Of a stretch of 64,000 nt of DNA, positions 26,535-35,600 are shown piece by piece (position 1 is the stretch's first letter; every line of letters begins with the position of its first letter). The position numbers and the translations under genes were made by a program. Under the pieces are notes generated by a model, which saw only the letters and a program-made list of their open reading frames with translations, ran no database searches and was not told the origin of the DNA. The stretch is from Ardenticatenaceae bacterium (GTDB lineage: Bacteria > Chloroflexota > Anaerolineae > Promineifilales > Promineifilaceae), in assembly GCA_011525915.1 (NCBI GenBank), contig WYBM01000056.1, positions 24,193-88,192 on the forward strand, in the 5' to 3' direction.

Positions 26535-27422
26535 ATGCGCATCGCCACCAATGGCATTTTAGTCAATCAGTTTAACCAGATTTTGCTCATTCAGCGCAAT
26601 GACACCCGCACGTTTGCCACTCCTGGCGGAGGGTTGGAAGCGGGTGAACTCCCCCCTGAAAACATCGCACGGGAAATTCAGGAAGAAACGGGCATCATTG
26701 CCCTGCCGGTACGGCTGGTCTCGCTGAACTTCTGGGCTTTGCCGCCACAGGGGTTCCTCTCGTTTACCTTTCGCTGTATGCAGCGCGGTGGCACGTTACA
26801 AACCTCGCCAGAATCACCACGGGTTGGCTTTTTTCCCACCAACCCGCTGCCCAAGCCCATGCTCCCCGTAAGCCGGCAGCGCATCGAACGGGGGCTAAAA
26901 CATGTTGGGGGTCCGGTGGAATGGTGGACGGTCGAACACACGGCCGTGATGCGCCTGGGTCGGTTTTTCTTGTTTAATGTTCTTTATCGCTGGTTTGATT
27001 GGAAGCGAAAAGTGCAGGGGCGGCCCATGTATCAGGCACCGCCCACCTGGGAGATTATTGTACACGTGGTGATGCAAAACAAAGAGGGCGCTGTTTTGCG
27101 GCAAAAGACGGCCGATGGCTGGCAGTTACCCGGCGGCCGTGTACCAACTATGACCGCTCCTTGGGAGACGGCCGTCTCCCTGACCCACCAACAAACCGGC
27201 CTCACCCCGCACCTCACTGACCTCAGCGGTGTTTACATAACTGAAAGCGGCAGCCGGATGACGTTGGTATTCACGGCCGTGTCAGACCATCACCCGCCTT
27301 TAGCCTCCAGCCAATGGCAGGCCTTCAATGCCCCGGCTGCCCCCTCAGAAGCACAGCACCACTATGTCACCGATGCCCTTACCACTGATACGCTCACAAC
27401 TTTTGCCCTTTTACCTTATTGA
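26535..27422 (+). CDS. tandem Nudix protein with an active N-terminal and degenerate C-terminal domain
   Basis: 295 residues. The N-terminal domain carries a complete Nudix box, G-x5-E-x7-REIQEETGI (about residues 35-57), so it should hydrolyse a nucleoside diphosphate linked to another group. A linker of about 60 residues, WWTVEHTAVMRLGRFFLFNVLYRWFDW being its most hydrophobic part, leads to a second Nudix fold (from about residue 170). There the box has become LPGGR ... WETAVSLTHQQTGL: the metal-binding REUxEE glutamates are lost. The second domain may bind ligand without cutting it. The stop overlaps that of the convergent LysM gene by seven bases. Confidence 0.85.
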   Translation: MRIATNGILVNQFNQILLIQRNDTRTFATPGGGLEAGELPPENIAREIQEETGIIALPVRLVSLNFWALPPQGFLSFTFRCMQRGGTLQTSPESPRVGFFPTNPLPKPMLPVSRQRIERGLKHVGGPVEWWTVEHTAVMRLGRFFLFNVLYRWFDWKRKVQGRPMYQAPPTWEIIVHVVMQNKEGAVLRQKTADGWQLPGGRVPTMTAPWETAVSLTHQQTGLTPHLTDLSGVYITESGSRMTLVFTAVSDHHPPLASSQWQAFNAPAAPSEAQHHYVTDALTTDTLTTFALLPY

Positions 27423-28483
27423 GCCCTGGTCAACGACCAGGCATCCAAAAACCAGCCGTTGTTTTCAAACGCATACTTTCCGCGCACCCCCACTCCAATG
27501 CGCACCGTCTGGGTAGACACTATGGTAAAGGTATAGGCCAACACGTTTTTCTGCCCAATCACCGGTGACAACCAGCCTGAACCGCCGCTGCCAACCATAA
27601 ACCGCACTTCGCCGGCCGCCGGATCAGAGGGCCTTATCTTCTGGCCGTTGACATACGCCGTCACCAGGTCTGGGAATACTCCGATTTTTAATGTGTAGCT
27701 GCCCGGCGTCAGGGTAACGTCCTGGTACAGGCGGTAGCTGATCGCCCCGTTTCCCTTAAATGCTTTTACCGTTTGCGCCCCCTCAAAGATAAACAGGTCG
27801 TGTTCATGGGGCGGCAAATAAGCCGCCGGCAAAACACGCACCTCTGGCCGCACCCATACATCCCAGGGGGCATTGCCAAAACCGGTAGGCCCTTCATCCC
27901 ATTCAAATACCCAGTTCGCCGGAATTTGCAGTTCGGGAACATTGCCAGGATGGTACCAGCCGCCTTCAAAGGAGCCATTGAGCAGCAGGTTTGGCCCGGC
28001 AGCCGGCGGTGGATTGGTAGGGGCGGGGGGTGGCAGTGGGGTGGCCGGCGGCACATTCCCACCACCGCCTGGAATGACCAACACCTGCCCCACGGTAATA
28101 AAGTTCACATTCTGAATATAATTCGCCGCCGCTAAAGCCTGTACGGTAACGCCAAAACGCACCGCCACACGGTAAAGTGTGTCCCCAGGCTGCACCACGT
28201 AGGTTGTGCCTGTAGGGGGCGGGGCCGACGGGGGCGGGGCTGTGGGCGGCACCGCCCCGTCGGGAATAATGAGCATCTGCCCCACATAAATCAGATTGGG
28301 GTTGATAATGCCATTCGCCGCCACAATATCGGCTACGGTTGTGTTCCACTGCCGGGCAATTTTGTTGAGCGTATCACCGGGCTGCACCACGTAGGTGGTC
28401 TGCGCCCACGCCGTGCCCGTCATCAGAATCAGCAAGGCTGCCCAAAGCCCCACCAACCATAGGATCCTTTGCCCTTTAGGCAT
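27416..28483 (-). CDS. secreted protein with two LysM domains
   Basis: 355 residues. A signal peptide (ILWLVGLWAALLILMTGTAWAQ) precedes two LysM modules, TTYVVQPGDTLNKIARQWNTT ... and TTYVVQPGDTLYRVAVRFGVT ..., joined by Pro-rich linkers. LysM binds peptidoglycan or chitin-like glycans. Residues from about 175 form a beta-rich carbohydrate-binding-like domain (NLLLNGSFEGGWYHPGNVPELQIPANW), which resembles jelly-roll modules. No catalytic domain was seen, so a wall-associated binding protein is likely. The start was set at the ATG preceded by GGAGGT. Confidence 0.85.
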   Translation of the reverse strand: MPKGQRILWLVGLWAALLILMTGTAWAQTTYVVQPGDTLNKIARQWNTTVADIVAANGIINPNLIYVGQMLIIPDGAVPPTAPPPSAPPPTGTTYVVQPGDTLYRVAVRFGVTVQALAAANYIQNVNFITVGQVLVIPGGGGNVPPATPLPPPAPTNPPPAAGPNLLLNGSFEGGWYHPGNVPELQIPANWVFEWDEGPTGFGNAPWDVWVRPEVRVLPAAYLPPHEHDLFIFEGAQTVKAFKGNGAISYRLYQDVTLTPGSYTLKIGVFPDLVTAYVNGQKIRPSDPAAGEVRFMVGSGGSGWLSPVIGQKNVLAYTFTIVSTQTVRIGVGVRGKYAFENNGWFLDAWSLTRAQ

Positions 28484-28664
28484 TTGCCACCTCCACATAC
28501 AAAGATACCCGCAGTGTAATATGCCAGCGCTTGTGGAAGGTGTGAAAAGATAATAAAAAATTGGGTAACCGGCCCCAAACAGGCCCTTGCGGCCGTCAAT
28601 TCTGGGTGGACAATACAGCAACAAGGCAGATATCCGCGGCGACGTCTGTTATAATCACCTGACC

Positions 28665-29300
28665 ATGATGATTTCTGAGCCAGACCGAAGCTGGCAAGAT
28701 CAACTACACCAACGGGTTTTGCGGCAAGATGTAACCGCTTTTGCGGAACTATGTGAAGCCGCCCTACCCCATCTTGTCACCTTCTTGCGCCACCGTTTCC
28801 CCCAATATGACGCCCACCTGCATGAAACGGCTGCCATCGATTGTTTAATGCTCTACCGCCTACGGCCCGAACAATATGATCCTCAACAACTTTCGTTGTT
28901 TGCATTTTTACGCATGGCCGCCCGCCATGATTTGCTAAATATGCTGGATAAAAGCGGCCGTCGTGAAAAGCGCCTGGTTGACATTCATGACCCTGCCATC
29001 CAGCCCCTTCTACCCTCAGAAGACACCATCGCCGAAGCCCATGATATAGACCATTGGCTGGCACGTCATACACACCTCACGCGCCAACAACTCCTGCAAT
29101 CCCTGGAAAATGAACTAACCCGAACAGACAAAGAGTTAATACTGCTGATGCTGGATGGCATACGTGACAGCCGTCAATACGCCCTGGCCATGGGTATTTC
29201 CCACCTGGACACAGGGCGGCAGCGCGCCGAGGTCAAACGTGCGAAAGACCGCCTGACCAAAAAATTACAGCGTTTCGGTAGCCGCTGGGATAATCGCTAA
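28665..29300 (+). CDS. ECF-like RNA polymerase sigma factor (divergent)
   Basis: 211 residues. The N-terminal half resembles sigma region 2: AFAELCEAALPHLVTFLRHRFP ... LFAFLRMAARHDLLNMLDKSGRREKRLVDI. The C-terminal half looks like region 4: ELTRTDKELILLMLDGIRDSRQYALAMGIS, then a basic helix. Alignment with classic ECF factors is weak, so it could instead be another helix-turn-helix regulator. The next gene encodes a membrane FecR-domain protein, a usual partner of such factors. Two ATG codons in a row precede ISEPD; no strong ribosome site is visible. Confidence 0.65.
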   Translation: MMISEPDRSWQDQLHQRVLRQDVTAFAELCEAALPHLVTFLRHRFPQYDAHLHETAAIDCLMLYRLRPEQYDPQQLSLFAFLRMAARHDLLNMLDKSGRREKRLVDIHDPAIQPLLPSEDTIAEAHDIDHWLARHTHLTRQQLLQSLENELTRTDKELILLMLDGIRDSRQYALAMGISHLDTGRQRAEVKRAKDRLTKKLQRFGSRWDNR

Positions 29301-29411
29301 GCGCCATCATCCACCAATTTACCTTGTTTTGTCGAACTTCGCCTCCGGCGTCGGAACTATAAGTAGCGGGCACATTTTATGCCTGCCTTTTGCCACTATA
29401 TTTACGTGATC

Positions 29412-31055
29412 ATGAACGAACTACTTATTAAAATGGCCCAGCGTGCCATAGAAGATGAAGCTTTATGGGCAGCACTCATTCATGCCTATAGCCAAGAGCA
29501 TAACCAAACCTGGGCACAGATTGCTGCGGAATTGGCTATTGATCAAGTGCAGTTGGCTCATCTGGCGCTGTGCCAACGGCCGCGTCGCCAGACGTTTTTA
29601 CAGGACATTGCCCAAGTGGCCACCTATGTAGGGATGAGCAGCGCCGTTTTATCTGCGTTTGTCCGCCGCATAGAAGCAGCACCAACGGCCGTTAAGCCAG
29701 CCGGGGTACAGCGCCAACACCCAGGCAGCAACCGGCCATTGTTTACATGGCACATACCATCTGTGTTCAAAAGCCGGGCCGTTCCGTTTGCCATCATTGC
29801 CATACTCTTTCTGCTCTTTGCGGCTTATGCTTTTGCCCAACCGGCCGGTACCGAAGCCACCCTCGTCATTTTCAGCGGGCAGGCCACTGTACAACAGCCC
29901 GACACCATGCTGTTGGTCCTCCCTAAAAAAGCCGAGATCGTGATGAACGCTGGCGATATCATCACCGTTGGCGAAGGCGACATCATCATGTTAACAACAG
30001 ACGCCGCCGCCCAGCTGCGCCTGTATGATGGTTCCACCGTCGATCTATTTGCGGGGACGGTCGTTGAACTTTCTGAATTGGTGACCAATGAGGCCACCTA
30101 CCGGGTGCAGTTGACCATGATGGCCGGCCGCACCCTGAGCCGGGTGGCAAAACTGCTGGGCGCCGATGATACCTTCCAGGTGCGTACCCCTTCCTCCACC
30201 GCTTCCGTACGTGGTACGGTGTTTGCCATAAACCTTATTTCGGTCACCGAAACCTACGTGGTTGTAGAGCAGGGTGTGGTGCGCGTGGCAATGGCCAACG
30301 ACTTCATCGACGTAGGACCAGGGCAGTCCGTGATGGCCATCCTTGGCCAGCCCCTCACCCTGGATGCACAAACAGACAAAACACCGGTGGACACGGCCGT
30401 GCCCACCCCCCTAGCGGTAAACACCCCCATACCAGCCACACCCACTTCGGCTGGCACGGCCACCCAAACGCCCACGGTCATCGCCCCCATAAGCACCATC
30501 ACCCCAACAACAACCATCATGCCCACGTCCATCGTTACGGGGACACTGCCCTTACCCACAGTATCCCCAGCCTCGCCTGACTGCACAGGCGCCGAACCAC
30601 ATCCGACGGGCGTAACCCTGGCTGCCCGTTACGGTGTCGCCTATGAAGAGGTTATGGGCTGGTTCTGCGCCGGTTTTGGTTTCGGCGAAATTGGCCAGGC
30701 CTATGATCTGAGCCAGGAAACAGGCGTCCCGGTGGCCCACATCTTCAGCATGAAAGCCGCCGGCCTGGGTTGGGGCCAGATACGCGATGCTCTTTTGGGA
30801 GGAACTCCCCGGCCGGGTAATGGCAATAACGGCAACAACGGTAATAACGGCAATAATGGCAATAACGGTAATAACGGTAATAACGGTAATAACGGTAGTA
30901 ACAGCGGGCAAAATCCGCCAGAGCCAACCTCGCAACCCCCAGACAATCCCCCTGGCAACAATCCACCAGGAGGTGGTGGCAACCCGCCGGGCGGCGGCAA
31001 CAATAATGGAGGCGGTAATGGCAATGGTAATGGTGGCGGCAATGGTAATAAGTAA
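29412..31055 (+). CDS. membrane-anchored FecR-domain protein with GFGFGEI module and NGN-repeat tail
   Basis: About 547 residues. The N-terminal 110 residues are cytoplasmic and helical, in the place of an anti-sigma domain. One membrane helix (VPFAIIAILFLLFAAYAFA) is followed by a FecR domain (LRLYDGSTVDLFAGTVVELSEL, TPSSTASVRGTVFAI). Then come a Pro/Thr linker, a compact module (GVAYEEVMGWFCAGFGFGEIGQAYDL ... AAGLGWGQIRDALLGG), nine or so NGN repeats and a Gly/Pro/Asn-rich tail. An earlier ATG at 29379 is possible. Neither start has a good ribosome site. The FecR domain and upstream sigma-like gene suggest a surface-signalling pair. Confidence 0.8.
   Translation: MNELLIKMAQRAIEDEALWAALIHAYSQEHNQTWAQIAAELAIDQVQLAHLALCQRPRRQTFLQDIAQVATYVGMSSAVLSAFVRRIEAAPTAVKPAGVQRQHPGSNRPLFTWHIPSVFKSRAVPFAIIAILFLLFAAYAFAQPAGTEATLVIFSGQATVQQPDTMLLVLPKKAEIVMNAGDIITVGEGDIIMLTTDAAAQLRLYDGSTVDLFAGTVVELSELVTNEATYRVQLTMMAGRTLSRVAKLLGADDTFQVRTPSSTASVRGTVFAINLISVTETYVVVEQGVVRVAMANDFIDVGPGQSVMAILGQPLTLDAQTDKTPVDTAVPTPLAVNTPIPATPTSAGTATQTPTVIAPISTITPTTTIMPTSIVTGTLPLPTVSPASPDCTGAEPHPTGVTLAARYGVAYEEVMGWFCAGFGFGEIGQAYDLSQETGVPVAHIFSMKAAGLGWGQIRDALLGGTPRPGNGNNGNNGNNGNNGNNGNNGNNGNNGSNSGQNPPEPTSQPPDNPPGNNPPGGGGNPPGGGNNNGGGNGNGNGGGNGNK
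30820..30897. repeat. 9-bp coding tandem repeat (Asn-Gly-Asn)
   Basis: Eight to nine copies of GG(C/T)AA(C/T)AA(C/T) encode the NGN tract of the FecR-domain protein. Length change by slippage is likely and would stay in frame. Confidence 0.9.
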
Positions 31056-31118
31056 TTAAGCTGCCAAAGAAGCTTCACCGTATGGTTAGAGCAAAACTAG
31101 TGTCGTATTGGTAGCCTT

Positions 31119-31158
31119 AAGGTTCTCGCTTCTTCTGGGAAGGAGCGAGAACCTTTTT
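31119..31158 (+). terminator. rho-independent terminator
   Basis: AAGGTTCTCGCT (31119-31130) and its complement (31144-31155) enclose a 13-base loop and run into TTTTT. It ends the sigma-FecR transcript. The 354-base gap to the next gene otherwise holds only the repeat at 31307-31401. Confidence 0.9.
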
Positions 31159-31306
31159 CTTAAGCACCTGTTACTGTGGTACTGTCTCAATTGACACGCT
31201 GTTTACATCTGTGCCATACTCTTTTCACCAGACATTTTGTAAGCTTGGTTTTGTTAAATAAAAACAGGGATGTTCAAATCTTGACCCCATGTCACTGTTA
31301 GTAGTA

Positions 31307-31401
31307 TCAGTTTTTAGTAATCAGTATACAGTTTTCAGTGCTGGTCTACCTCTGGAAATAGTCTACTGAAAACTGATGACGGACTTCTGATTACTAGTAG
31401 T
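31307..31401. repeat. CAGT-type interspersed repeat, full-length copy B
   Basis: Same arms and core (GGTCTACCTCTGGAAATAGT) as the copy at 22795-22892, with a handful of differences over about 85 bases. It ends eight bases before the next start codon, so it forms the leader of that gene. Confidence 0.85.
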
Positions 31402-31409
31402 AGGAATTT

Positions 31410-32639
31410 ATGCGCCGTATTGTGGTTGTTAGTATTATCATTTTGCTTTTTCTGGGGCTGGGTGTATCGGTGTTGGCTAAACCAGCCACGGCCGTAGCTA
31501 CCCTGGTTGTTTCTGAAGGCCAGGCCACCGTAAGCCAACATCGCTCCCAATGGGGTTTCTGGCAAAGAGAAACGGCCGTGTCTCTTAACACGGGTGACAT
31601 GCTCAGCATCGCCCAGGGAGATGTTATTGCCCTGCAACGTGGTGCCAGCGGGCAGCTGCGCCTTTACGACGGCAGCACCGTCGATCTCTATGATGGCACC
31701 GTTTTAGAAGTGCATGAACTGGTTATCACGACCACTGACTATCGGGTGCAGTTACATTTACTGGCCGGTAAAACTGTTAACCGGGTAGTCAAACTTTTAA
31801 ACGCCCAGGATTACTTCCGGGTAAGTACACCATCATCCACTGCCGCCGTACGCGGCACCCTCTTTACGGTAGAAACGCTGTCAACAACAGCCTCGTTTGT
31901 GAGTGTTGTCGAGGGTGTCGTGCAGGTAACAATGGGCTCACAAGTGGTTGAGGTGCTGGCCGGCGAAATGGTGATGGCTGTGGTGGGACAGCCGCTGCAA
32001 GTGCAGCCACAAAACAATGCGGCGCCCGCCGATGCTCCCCAACCTATACCAGCAACACCGTCTGAAGAAACCAACACACCCCTGGAAACCAGCCCTACCG
32101 CCCAGCTGACAGCCACCCAGCCGCACACACCCCCTACGGCCGTGACACCTATAGTGAGCCGGCCGGCGGCCACACCCACAGTGCCCCCCCGACTGCGGCC
32201 TACCAATAACCAACCCGGTGCCACAGTTTTGCCAGGCACCACCGCACCTCTCACCCCTACGCCATCGGCCACCGCCATACCCGCCAACCCCACAACCACC
32301 AGCATAGGCCACACAGCTACCCCCCCGGCGCCATCAGTCACACTGACCGTGCAGCCGGCCACGGCCGTCATACCCACACACACACCTCTTCCGGCCACAG
32401 CCACCCCACTGCCATCGGCCACGTCGTTACCTCCGGTCACGGCCACACTGCCTGCAGCTACGGTGCCACCAGCGCCCACAAACACAGCCACATCAGAACC
32501 ACCCACACCCACACCAGAACTGGTTACACTGTGCCATATCCCACAGGGCAACCCCAATAACCGCCAGACAATTCAGGTGCCGCCGGAAGACGTACAAGGG
32601 CATCTGGATCACGGGGACTATCTTGGTCCCTGCCAATAA
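31410..32639 (+). CDS. secreted FecR-domain protein with CHIPQGNP C-terminal motif
   Basis: 409 residues, a paralogue of the preceding FecR protein without the cytoplasmic domain. A signal peptide/anchor (VVVSIIILLFLGLGVSVLA) leads to a FecR domain (LRLYDGSTVDLYDGTVLEVHEL, TPSSTAAVRGTLFTV) that aligns throughout with the first copy. A Pro/Thr linker of about 160 residues follows. The end, LCHIPQGNPNNRQTIQVPPE ... HLDHGDYLGPC, is a small two-Cys motif found at the ends of many secreted bacterial proteins. It probably sits at the cell surface. The leader is an interspersed repeat; SD is weak (AGTAGGAATTT). Confidence 0.8.
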   Translation: MRRIVVVSIIILLFLGLGVSVLAKPATAVATLVVSEGQATVSQHRSQWGFWQRETAVSLNTGDMLSIAQGDVIALQRGASGQLRLYDGSTVDLYDGTVLEVHELVITTTDYRVQLHLLAGKTVNRVVKLLNAQDYFRVSTPSSTAAVRGTLFTVETLSTTASFVSVVEGVVQVTMGSQVVEVLAGEMVMAVVGQPLQVQPQNNAAPADAPQPIPATPSEETNTPLETSPTAQLTATQPHTPPTAVTPIVSRPAATPTVPPRLRPTNNQPGATVLPGTTAPLTPTPSATAIPANPTTTSIGHTATPPAPSVTLTVQPATAVIPTHTPLPATATPLPSATSLPPVTATLPAATVPPAPTNTATSEPPTPTPELVTLCHIPQGNPNNRQTIQVPPEDVQGHLDHGDYLGPCQ

Positions 32640-32651
32640 GGGCAAAGGGCT

Positions 32652-35600
32652 TTACCCCGAAGCCGGCCCCCTAGCCAGATAAAGAGATAGGGGGGTAGAG
32701 CGTTCTTTCACCAAAAGAGGCGGTAATGGTTCTACTGTGATCAGGTCTGACACCTTCTCATACGTTGGCTCTCCAATAAAAACCTCGTTGGCTTCCGTGT
32801 GTTCAGCCAGATGGGAAGCCAGAACGACACTATCGCCCATGGCTGTATAGGTAAAATGGGATGCCACTCCGGCATTACCCACAATCGCCCGCCCCGTGAA
32901 AATGCCATACCCCACCTGCACCACCCGATGCAGGTGGTCTTCGGGCAGCGCCGCTTTGTGCAGCTGCAGCCGTTCCCGAAGGGTGAAGGCCGTTTCTATG
33001 GCCCGCCAGGCATGGTCGGCTTGCGGCAGCGGCGCGTTAAATATGGCCATTACCTGTTCACCTTCGTGGGGGGCTATTGTCCCTGCAAACTCTAAGACCA
33101 CGCCACAAATCAGGCTGCGTAGATCGTTCATCATGGTCATAACCACGCCTGGTTCATGCCATTCGGCAAAGGGGCGATACCCCCGAATATCCACAATTAA
33201 GACAGAAATCTCCTGCACCTGCCCACCCAGGTTAATCTCCCCTCTCCGCACGGCTTCAATGGTACCCCTGGCCACATCTGGCGTAACGTTAGCGGCAAAC
33301 AACTGCATCATTTCCCGGCGGCGGCGCACCTCTAGTGAGTAGCGGTAGGCAGAAACAACGGCGTAACTGAAAAAGATGGTCATAAAAGGATAAAGCAGAT
33401 CCAGCATGATGGCGCGCGCATCAAAAATCAGCATGGCAAAGACAAAATACAATACTGCCAGGCCCAGCGCCAGCAGCAGCCCTGAGCCAGGGCGAGCACA
33501 AGCCAGGCCAGTGAGAACACCCAACAACAGCAAGACAGCCATTTGTAGCGGCAGACCAGGGCTGACAATAAATTGTTCAGACCAGATAGATTCCAGGGTA
33601 TTGGCCAGAATCTCCACACCATACATGGGCCGACCCCGGCCGACAGGCGTCAGGTCAGTATCTGGCTCAGAGGTGGCAGTAATGCCCACCAACACAATTT
33701 TGTTTTGAAACAGTTCCGGCGCAAAACGGCCGTCCAGCACATCAGCATAACTCACTGTCTGAAAGGTGTGCTGCCCCTGCCTGGCCGGTGGCCCGGCATA
33801 GTAAATGTTCATTTCACCCGAGGCGCCCACCGGTATCCGGCGGCCGGCAACAAACAGATGGTTGTTTTGAGGGCTGGGCAGTTCTTTACCAGGCAGTGGC
33901 CCCCCATTAAGGTAGACCAGCAGCGTCGCCAGCGGCAGGTTCAGGTAACGTTCCTGGTCTATGGCCACCACAGTGGGTATACGGCGCACGTATCCATCCT
34001 CATCGTGGAGGACGTTGGTGCTGCCCACAGCGGCGGAAGCTGCCAGAAAATGAGCATAAGGCAGAATACGGCCGTCAAAACGCACAGCCCCGGGTATCTC
34101 ATGGAAGCCATCACCCGGTGCCAGCACCGGCTGCACCACCATACCTGCGGCGCGCATGGCAGCCGCCAGGCGTTCGTCTGCTTCCGGATCCGTGGAGGGG
34201 GTATCGAACAAAAAATCAAAGGCGATCGCCCTGGCCCCTGCTGCGGTAAGCTGTTCGATCAGGTCAGCATGGAGCGCACGTGACCAGGCACTCCAACGGC
34301 CGTAACGGGCAATACTGGCATCATCTACGGCCACAATCGTGATAATCCCACTTACCGGGTACGGGGCCAGCAGTACGTCACGCATTTGGGCGGCCGGCCG
34401 GGAAAAGAGGCCAAACGCCATCAACACGCTGGCAAAAATGCCTACCAACAGCCCCATCGCCACTCGGGGAACAGACAGGCCCTCTTTGTCTTCAAATAGG
34501 CGCTGTCGCCAGCGTGCCGCCCATACACGCAGCCGGATGCGGGCGGGCACAAGCCGGGGCAAGCCGCCGGCAGCGGCGCGTATGCGCTGCATCGTTTGCA
34601 GGAACCGGGCATCATCGGTTTGGGGTGCAGCACCGAGGATCGTTTGTACGGCCGTTTCACTGCGCACTCGTCCTACCAAAGCGGCCGCCTGGGCCGCATG
34701 GGCATCCCCATCGAGGGCTAATTCTGCTAGTTTAACGTCACCGGTCGGGGTAATGCCTACCGGCTGCCATTGGGTGGCCAGCGGTGACGCTGCGGCCAGC
34801 ACTTTTAAAGCATTATCGCGCATCGCCCAGCCGCGCACGCCCATCGCCATGTCAATAAGCCGTTCAAAGGTGGCCGGTGCCAGGGGGAAGGGTGTTCCAT
34901 GCTGGCTGACGACATCACTGAGCCGGGTCAGGGCACGGGTGGCAGCCTTGACTTCTTCCTGTGCCATCGTTTCTTCACAGACCCGCACCTGTATGGCCGG
35001 GTCGGCTGCCTGCCGCCACCAATAGTCCACCCGGTAGTCATAGGTGAATGCGCCACGCAGCATGAAAGCCTTCTGGCTTTCATCAAGGGCTAACCGGTAA
35101 CGGCCGTCATGCCTGGAGGCCGCATCTATAAACGCCAGGTGGGTCAGCCGGGCCGGAAATTCCTCCTCGGCGCTGTGCCAGCCGGCCATCAACAACTGTA
35201 ACAAGAAACGGGCATCCTGTGCCTCATACACCTCTTCACTGACAGTTGGTAAGGGCTTTTTTAGTTCCGCCAGCCAGGCAGGCGGCAGGTCTGGCACGGC
35301 CGTCAACAACAGATTAAAGGCATCCAGGGCAGTGGGCGGGCGGTCACGATAATTAAATGCAGTCAGGCGGCGCAGCACGGCCGTTAACCCCGCCGGTAAT
35401 GTCGGGTCTGTTTCCCGCACATCTGGCAGCTCCATCCCTTCCTGCTTTTGTTGAATGGCCAAAAACGCCATCCCCTCCCAGGGCAAGTGCCCGGTGAGCA
35501 TCTCATAAATCACAATGCCCATGCTGTAAACATCAGACTGGGGCGACATGCTCATTTGAATGTGCTGCTCATACGGGGCATAGGGCCCGGTGCCCCGGCC

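Noticed and set aside
30820..30897. CRISPR-like or regulatory tandem repeat
   Set aside because: Nine-base units in the coding frame of an Asn-Gly tract.
31811..32557. Gly/Val-rich 248-codon minus-strand frame
   Set aside because: It is the complement of the Pro/Thr linker of the FecR protein; composition follows from that repeat.
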